Source of the DNA: Gemmataceae bacterium
GTDB lineage: Bacteria > Planctomycetota > Planctomycetia > Gemmatales > Gemmataceae
Direction of reading: 5' to 3'
Length of the DNA stretch: 6,964 nt
NCBI GenBank assembly: GCA_025056835.1
Contig: JANWVS010000106.1
Span: forward strand, 1-6,964
Part shown: positions 5,942-6,964 of the stretch, one piece after another
Numbering within the stretch: the stretch's first letter is position 1
Layout: every line of letters begins with the position of its first letter
Notes under the pieces: model-generated
The model's database searches: none
What the model was told of the DNA's origin: nothing
The model's input: the letters and a program-made list of their open reading frames with translations, nothing else
Translations under genes and position numbers: made by a program

Positions 5942-6964
5942 ATGCCAAACCGCAACGTTCAGCGCGTGCCGATCCCTCGAACCTTGGCTCATGTTGAGTC
6001 TGGCTGGGAAGGTGGTATCGATTCCGCCCAATCCCATGATTTTGATCACTGGTCCGCTGAGGAACCGCGCCAAGCACCCACTGGCGGGGCCGACGATGCG
6101 CTCGGGCTTTACTTGAAACAGATGGGGTCGATTCCGTTACTGACCCGGGAAAGAGAGTTGGAGCTGGCCCGACGCTTGGAAATCGCGCGGCAGCGTTATC
6201 GCCGGGCGGTTCTTTTCAGCTGGTTCTCGATCGACCGGGTCGTGGAAATGTATCGCCGTGTCCACGAGGATGGCGTACCGCTTGATCCGATCATCGACGT
6301 GGTCAGCAGCCAAAATCGAACGAAGGATGAAATCGTCCGGCGGATGCCTGGCCACTTGCGGCAATTGAAAAAGCTGATGGAACGCGCGCGGCGAACGTTC
6401 CAGCTGATGCGTCGCACCAAATCGGAGATCAACCGTCGGAAGACGCGGCGCGAGATGGTGCGGCAGTTACGGAGGGCCATCGGCCTTGCCGAGGAACTTT
6501 CGCCGCGCACTGAGTTCCTTGACGCTTTAGTCCACGATTTGCAAGCGATGTGCGACATCATGCGCGGACTGGAAGAGCGCGTGGAATCGTGCGGCCGCTC
6601 CCCGCGCGATCGCGAACAGCGCAATCGCAGCGTCAAGGAGTTGCGCCGCCAAATCGCCGACAACCTGGCCACTCCCGACGAATTGGCCCGACTGCTCGCG
6701 GTCGTGACGCGGCGGCAACGCGTCTACCAGCAAGCGCGCATGGAACTGGCCGAAGCCAACCTGCGCCTGGTCGTGTCGATTGCGAAGAAATATCGCGGCC
6801 GAGGACTGGCGTTTGCGGACTTGATTCAGGAAGGCAATCGCGGTCTGATGCGCGCCGTCGACAAGTTTGAGCACCGCATGGGCTTCAAGTTTGGCACCTA
6901 CGCCACCTGGTGGATCCGCCAAGGCATTCAACGCGCCTTGGCCGACAATGCCCGTACGGTTCGC
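5942..6964 (+). CDS. RNA polymerase sigma-70 factor, rpoD/sigA type, 3' truncated
   Basis: The frame stays open from ATG to the window end, giving 341 residues without a stop; regions 3 and 4 lie beyond it. Sigma-70 factors direct RNA polymerase to promoters. Region 1.2 is clear ([21 protein letters not shown], 52-72). A basic, helical segment of about 180 residues then replaces the non-conserved region. Regions 2.1-2.4 follow: [18 protein letters not shown] (271-288), [18 protein letters not shown] (293-310), [13 protein letters not shown] (317-329) and the start of 2.4, ADNARTVR. These closely match primary sigma factors, including the aromatic melting residues. An acidic region 1.1 is not evident in the 51-residue N-terminus. 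The start follows an in-frame TAG (5933-5935), and AGGTAG (5931-5936) lies 5 bases upstream. Planctomycetes carry several RpoD-like factors, so whether this is the housekeeping one is unsure. Confidence 0.93.
   Translation, partial: MPNRNVQRVPIPRTLAHVESGWEGGIDSAQSHDFDHWSAEEPRQAPTGGADDALGLYLKQMGSIPLLTRERELELARRLEIARQRYRRAVLFSWFSIDRVVEMYRRVHEDGVPLDPIIDVVSSQNRTKDEIVRRMPGHLRQLKKLMERARRTFQLMRRTKSEINRRKTRREMVRQLRRAIGLAEELSPRTEFLDALVHDLQAMCDIMRGLEERVESCGRSPRDREQRNRSVKELRRQIADNLATPDELARLLAVVTRRQRVYQQARMELAEANLRLVVSIAKKYRGRGLAFADLIQEGNRGLMRAVDKFEHRMGFKFGTYATWWIRQGIQRALADNARTVR

Noticed and set aside
6196..6672. Minus-strand open frames opposite the sigma factor (also 6527-6931)
   Set aside because: The sigma-70 frame on the plus strand is intact through the window end and has conserved regions 1.2 and 2; the antisense frames are Arg/Ser-rich shadows.

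Overview
The window is about 7 kb of fairly GC-rich, gene-dense bacterial chromosome that most resembles a planctomycete, probably of the Pirellulales. The main clues are a secreted ThuA-like protein with the long HAANNAF and HARDELY motifs typical of planctomycete copies, and a sigma-70 factor whose segment between regions 1.2 and 2.1 looks like planctomycete sequences I remember. Four of the seven well-supported genes encode proteins with signal peptides and no clear function, which also fits that phylum. The assignment rests on family recognition only, with no database search.

Layout. At 1-31 there may be the last codons of an upstream gene, followed by a hairpin. rpiB (101-550, +) encodes ribose-5-phosphate isomerase B. 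An intergenic stretch with inverted and direct repeats follows, then a small low-complexity secreted protein (797-1258, +) and a secreted protein rich in predicted beta strand (1436-2200, +). Facing these, ending 6 nt away, is a two-gene minus-strand operon: a ThuA-like secreted protein first (4352-3318), then a secreted protein with a secretin/STN-like N-terminal domain (3286-2207). A divergent control region of about 100 bp separates this operon from an acyl-CoA dehydrogenase gene (4455-5633, +). A 308 bp intergenic region with promoter-like elements and a strong leader hairpin precedes the 5' part of an rpoD/sigA-type sigma factor gene (5942 to the window end, +), cut off in region 2.4.

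How the genes work together. RpiB (pentose phosphate pathway), the acyl-CoA dehydrogenase (acyl-CoA oxidation) and the sigma factor are core functions that look independently transcribed. The ThuA-like and STN-like genes are 31 nt apart on one strand and are probably co-expressed and co-exported. The two plus-strand secreted proteins are neighbours, but nothing in the sequence links them functionally to that pair.

There is no CRISPR array, transposase, tRNA, rRNA or phage gene that I can see. The least ordinary items are a heptad-repeat insertion inside the ThuA-like domain, the hairpin in the sigma-factor leader, the repeat-containing divergent promoter region, and the secreted proteins of unknown function. 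I see no convincing evidence of a wholly new multi-gene system.
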